Assembly (NCBI GenBank): GCA_964428015.1
Contig: CAYRWR010000002.1
Location: forward strand, 1 to 64,000
Length of the DNA: 64,000 bases
Origin: CAYRWR01 sp964428015
GTDB taxonomy: Bacteria > Spirochaetota > Brevinematia > Brevinematales > CAYRWR01
Direction: 5' to 3'
Every line of letters begins with the position of its first letter. Position 1 is the stretch's first letter. The notes under the pieces were generated by a model. The model had not been told where the DNA came from, searched no databases, and was given only the letters and a program-made list of their open reading frames with translations. This document shows, piece after piece, positions 62,287-64,000 of this stretch. The position numbers and the translations under genes are program-made.

Positions 62287-62877
62287 CTAATAATTGGATT
62301 TAATTTTTTCCATACCCAATACCAGGACAGCGGCAGTCATTATCAGACGAATGTCCACCGTGGTATCAGAGAGATCTAAGAAATATTTTTTCTTATAGAA
62401 TGCGAATTTGCCTTTTAAAGTAGCTACCACCCGTCCCTGAATTATTATATCAAACTGTGGTTGTACCCAGGCTAGCATCCTGCTGGCAAAGATATTTCCG
62501 GTTTGTACGACCTCACCCAACGGTTGGTCATTAAGATCTAATATATCATAATTGGTAGTAAAAAGAGACTTAAATTTGTATTTTACATGTGCTATCTTCT
62601 GACCCTGGCGGGTATCGGTGACCGTATAAATGGCACCTAATCTGTCTTTTAAATTTTTACCCTGCTTTTGTTTTTCAAAGTCCTGGATAATAGCGAGCAT
62701 CTCATGTTGCATCTCCTTATCACTGAATACTTTTAAACCTTTCCATTTTAACAGACGGGATTTAGCGTATAGCAGAAGATTTTGCTTTGGCTCATCATAT
62801 ATGGAAACAGTACCCATGCTGAATGCCCCCATTTCCAGATAATAAGATGTGCGTGCGCTTAGATTGGCCCATTCCAT
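62287..62877 (-). CDS. LURP-one/phospholipid-scramblase-like (Tubby C-terminal fold) protein
   Basis: ATG 62877 with GAGGAG upstream gives 197 residues. Alternating strands and a final hydrophobic helix (DIRLIMTAAVLVLGMEKI) follow the Tubby-like C2 barrel of the LURP-one-related/scramblase superfamily: TVTDTRQGQKIAHVKYKF, YDILDLNDQPLGEVVQ and FDIIIQGRVVATLKGKFAF. Bacterial members have unknown function; lipid binding is possible. Cotranscribed with trpF and probably read after fliI. Confidence 0.68.
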   Translation of the reverse strand: MEWANLSARTSYYLEMGAFSMGTVSIYDEPKQNLLLYAKSRLLKWKGLKVFSDKEMQHEMLAIIQDFEKQKQGKNLKDRLGAIYTVTDTRQGQKIAHVKYKFKSLFTTNYDILDLNDQPLGEVVQTGNIFASRMLAWVQPQFDIIIQGRVVATLKGKFAFYKKKYFLDLSDTTVDIRLIMTAAVLVLGMEKIKSNY

Positions 62878-62935
62878 ATTTTTCTCCTCAGATATTAATA
62901 ACACATTCTAGTATAAAATGATAAAAGTGGCAAAC

Positions 62936-64000
62936 TTAGCGGCGACGCGCCTTGGGAGCGGCAAAAACAGACAGAAGTTTTTCTCTGGTCTCTTCAAAGG
63001 TGGATTTTTCGAAGATGCCCTGCCGCAGGAAATTGTTGATGGCTTCTATATGTGAAACCGCGAAGTCTACTTTGGGATTAGCCCCTCTGACATAGGCACC
63101 AATGTTGATCAGGTCTTCTGCTTCCCGGTAGCGGGCCAGGGCTTCTTTAAGCACGCTGGCAGTTTCCAGATGTTCCTTGTCAGCAATGTCCACCATTAGA
63201 CGGGAGACGCTGCCCAGGATGTCTATAGAGGGATAATGATTCTGCGCGGCCATAGCCCGGGATAAAACTATATGCCCATCCAGGATACCTCTCACCGCAT
63301 CAGACACCGGTTCATTGACATCATCACCCTCTACCAGTACTGTATAAAACGCGGTAATGGTGCCCTGCTGTGATGAACCTGTACGTTCCAGAAGGCGGGG
63401 CAGCAAAGAGAATACCGAAGGAGGATATCCACGGGTAGCGGGTGGTTCACCCACTGCCAGACCTACTTCTCGCTGAGCCATGGCAAACCGGGTCACGGAG
63501 TCCATCATGAACATCACATCTTTTCCCTGATCACGAAAGTATTCTGCGATAGCTGTGGCTACATAAGCGCCGCGTATGCGCAGCATGGGGGGTTCATTTC
63601 CCGTCACTACTACTACTACAGACCTTTTTAGTCCTTCTTCGCCCAGGTCTCTTTCAATAAATTCTCTTACTTCACGTCCCCGTTCACCGATCAGAGCAAT
63701 GACATTAATATCGGCTGCCGTGTTGCGGGCTATCATACCCAGCAGTGTGGATTTACCCACACCTGAACCGGAGAATATACCAACTCGCTGGCCTTTACCC
63801 ACTGTGAGCATGCCGTCTATAGCGCGGATTCCTGTAGACATGGTCTGGGTAATTCGCTGCCGGTCATAGGCATTGGGAGGGGTATTATCCACTGGGTATT
63901 TTAAATCTGTGCGTATATCCCCCTGTCCGTCAATGGGAAAACCATCACCGGAGAGAATCCGGCCCAGTAACTGGTCTCCTACCGGGACTTCCATCTTATG
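62936..64000 (-). CDS. fliI: Flagellum-specific ATPase FliI (3' part, cut by window edge)
   Basis: ATPase of the flagellar type III export apparatus. About 354 C-terminal residues of the usual ~440 are visible and the start lies beyond the right edge. Motifs: Walker A GIFSGSGVGKST, VIALIGERGREVREFIERDL, Walker B VMFMMDSVTRFAMAQREVGL, and GEPPATRGYPPSVFSLLPRL. The YscN/InvC relatives are excluded only by context, since no injectisome genes are seen. It agrees with a motile organism and lies 58 nt before the LURP-like gene. Confidence 0.93.
   Translation of the reverse strand, partial: HKMEVPVGDQLLGRILSGDGFPIDGQGDIRTDLKYPVDNTPPNAYDRQRITQTMSTGIRAIDGMLTVGKGQRVGIFSGSGVGKSTLLGMIARNTAADINVIALIGERGREVREFIERDLGEEGLKRSVVVVVTGNEPPMLRIRGAYVATAIAEYFRDQGKDVMFMMDSVTRFAMAQREVGLAVGEPPATRGYPPSVFSLLPRLLERTGSSQQGTITAFYTVLVEGDDVNEPVSDAVRGILDGHIVLSRAMAAQNHYPSIDILGSVSRLMVDIADKEHLETASVLKEALARYREAEDLINIGAYVRGANPKVDFAVSHIEAINNFLRQGIFEKSTFEETREKLLSVFAAPKARRR

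Overview
The window reads as chromosomal DNA of a diderm, motile bacterium, most probably a spirochaete. The pointers are a flagellar export ATPase gene (fliI, cut by the right edge), a large chemoreceptor, two membrane-anchored TPR proteins of which the larger (13290-16844) has the layout of spirochaete flagellar-collar scaffolds, a Lol-type lipoprotein/lipid transport operon with a LolA-like protein and a beta-barrel, several lipoproteins, and ThyX. Family or order cannot be fixed from the sequence alone. No insertion sequence, prophage, CRISPR array or integrase was seen; the region looks like ordinary core and accessory chromosome with many compact operons, ATGA/TTGA overlaps, and frequent TTG or GTG starts.

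Layout. 1-2064: the classical tRNA-Thr, rpmG, tRNA-Trp, secE, nusG, rplK, rplA operon on the minus strand with a strong promoter. 2115-8999: a seven-gene minus-strand operon (TldE/PmbA-like protein, lipoprotein, unknown 576-residue protein, HEAT-like exported protein, bifunctional nuclease, fthC, aroA). 9092-10423: exported seven-bladed propeller protein. 10589-13149: glmS and a ComF-like protein. 13290-16844: acidic/TPR single-pass protein. 16846-18218: rsmE and hisIE. 18332-23252: five-gene Lol-like operon with a consensus promoter and a perfect palindromic operator at the presumed transcription start.

23445-30872 is a glucan-related region: a CBM25-type lipoprotein, divergent treZ-treY (trehalose from glycogen/maltodextrin), and an exported metalloprotease-like protein carrying a C-terminal CBM25-type domain. 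A second glucan operon lies at 39150-44494: PfkB kinase, LacI regulator, a divergent GH13-like enzyme with all four catalytic regions, and malQ. Its promoter carries a 16-bp LacI-type palindrome exactly between -35 and -10. Between them are a Na/phosphate symporter homologue, a three-gene module (PTS EIIA-Ntr-like, CPA2 antiporter, PII-like protein), thyX, a DUF1361 protein and a six-TM chemoreceptor.

44585-64000 is mixed: two sensor kinases (one hybrid), a GIY-YIG protein, a flavodoxin/ferredoxin pair, a 7TM-LuxR regulator, rtcB, a TPR protein, a ferritin-VIT1-like iron exporter, a glyoxalase-fold protein, a mini J-domain protein, a BI-1 protein, an RRM protein, an amino-acid permease fused to an EIIA domain, an exported membrane protein, a PhnP-like hydrolase, trpF, a LURP-one-like protein and fliI. 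The most notable points are the protease/starch-binding fusion, the unplaced GH13-like enzyme, the two independent couplings of PTS EIIA domains to ion or amino-acid transporters, and a GC-rich structured repeat present in two intergenic regions.
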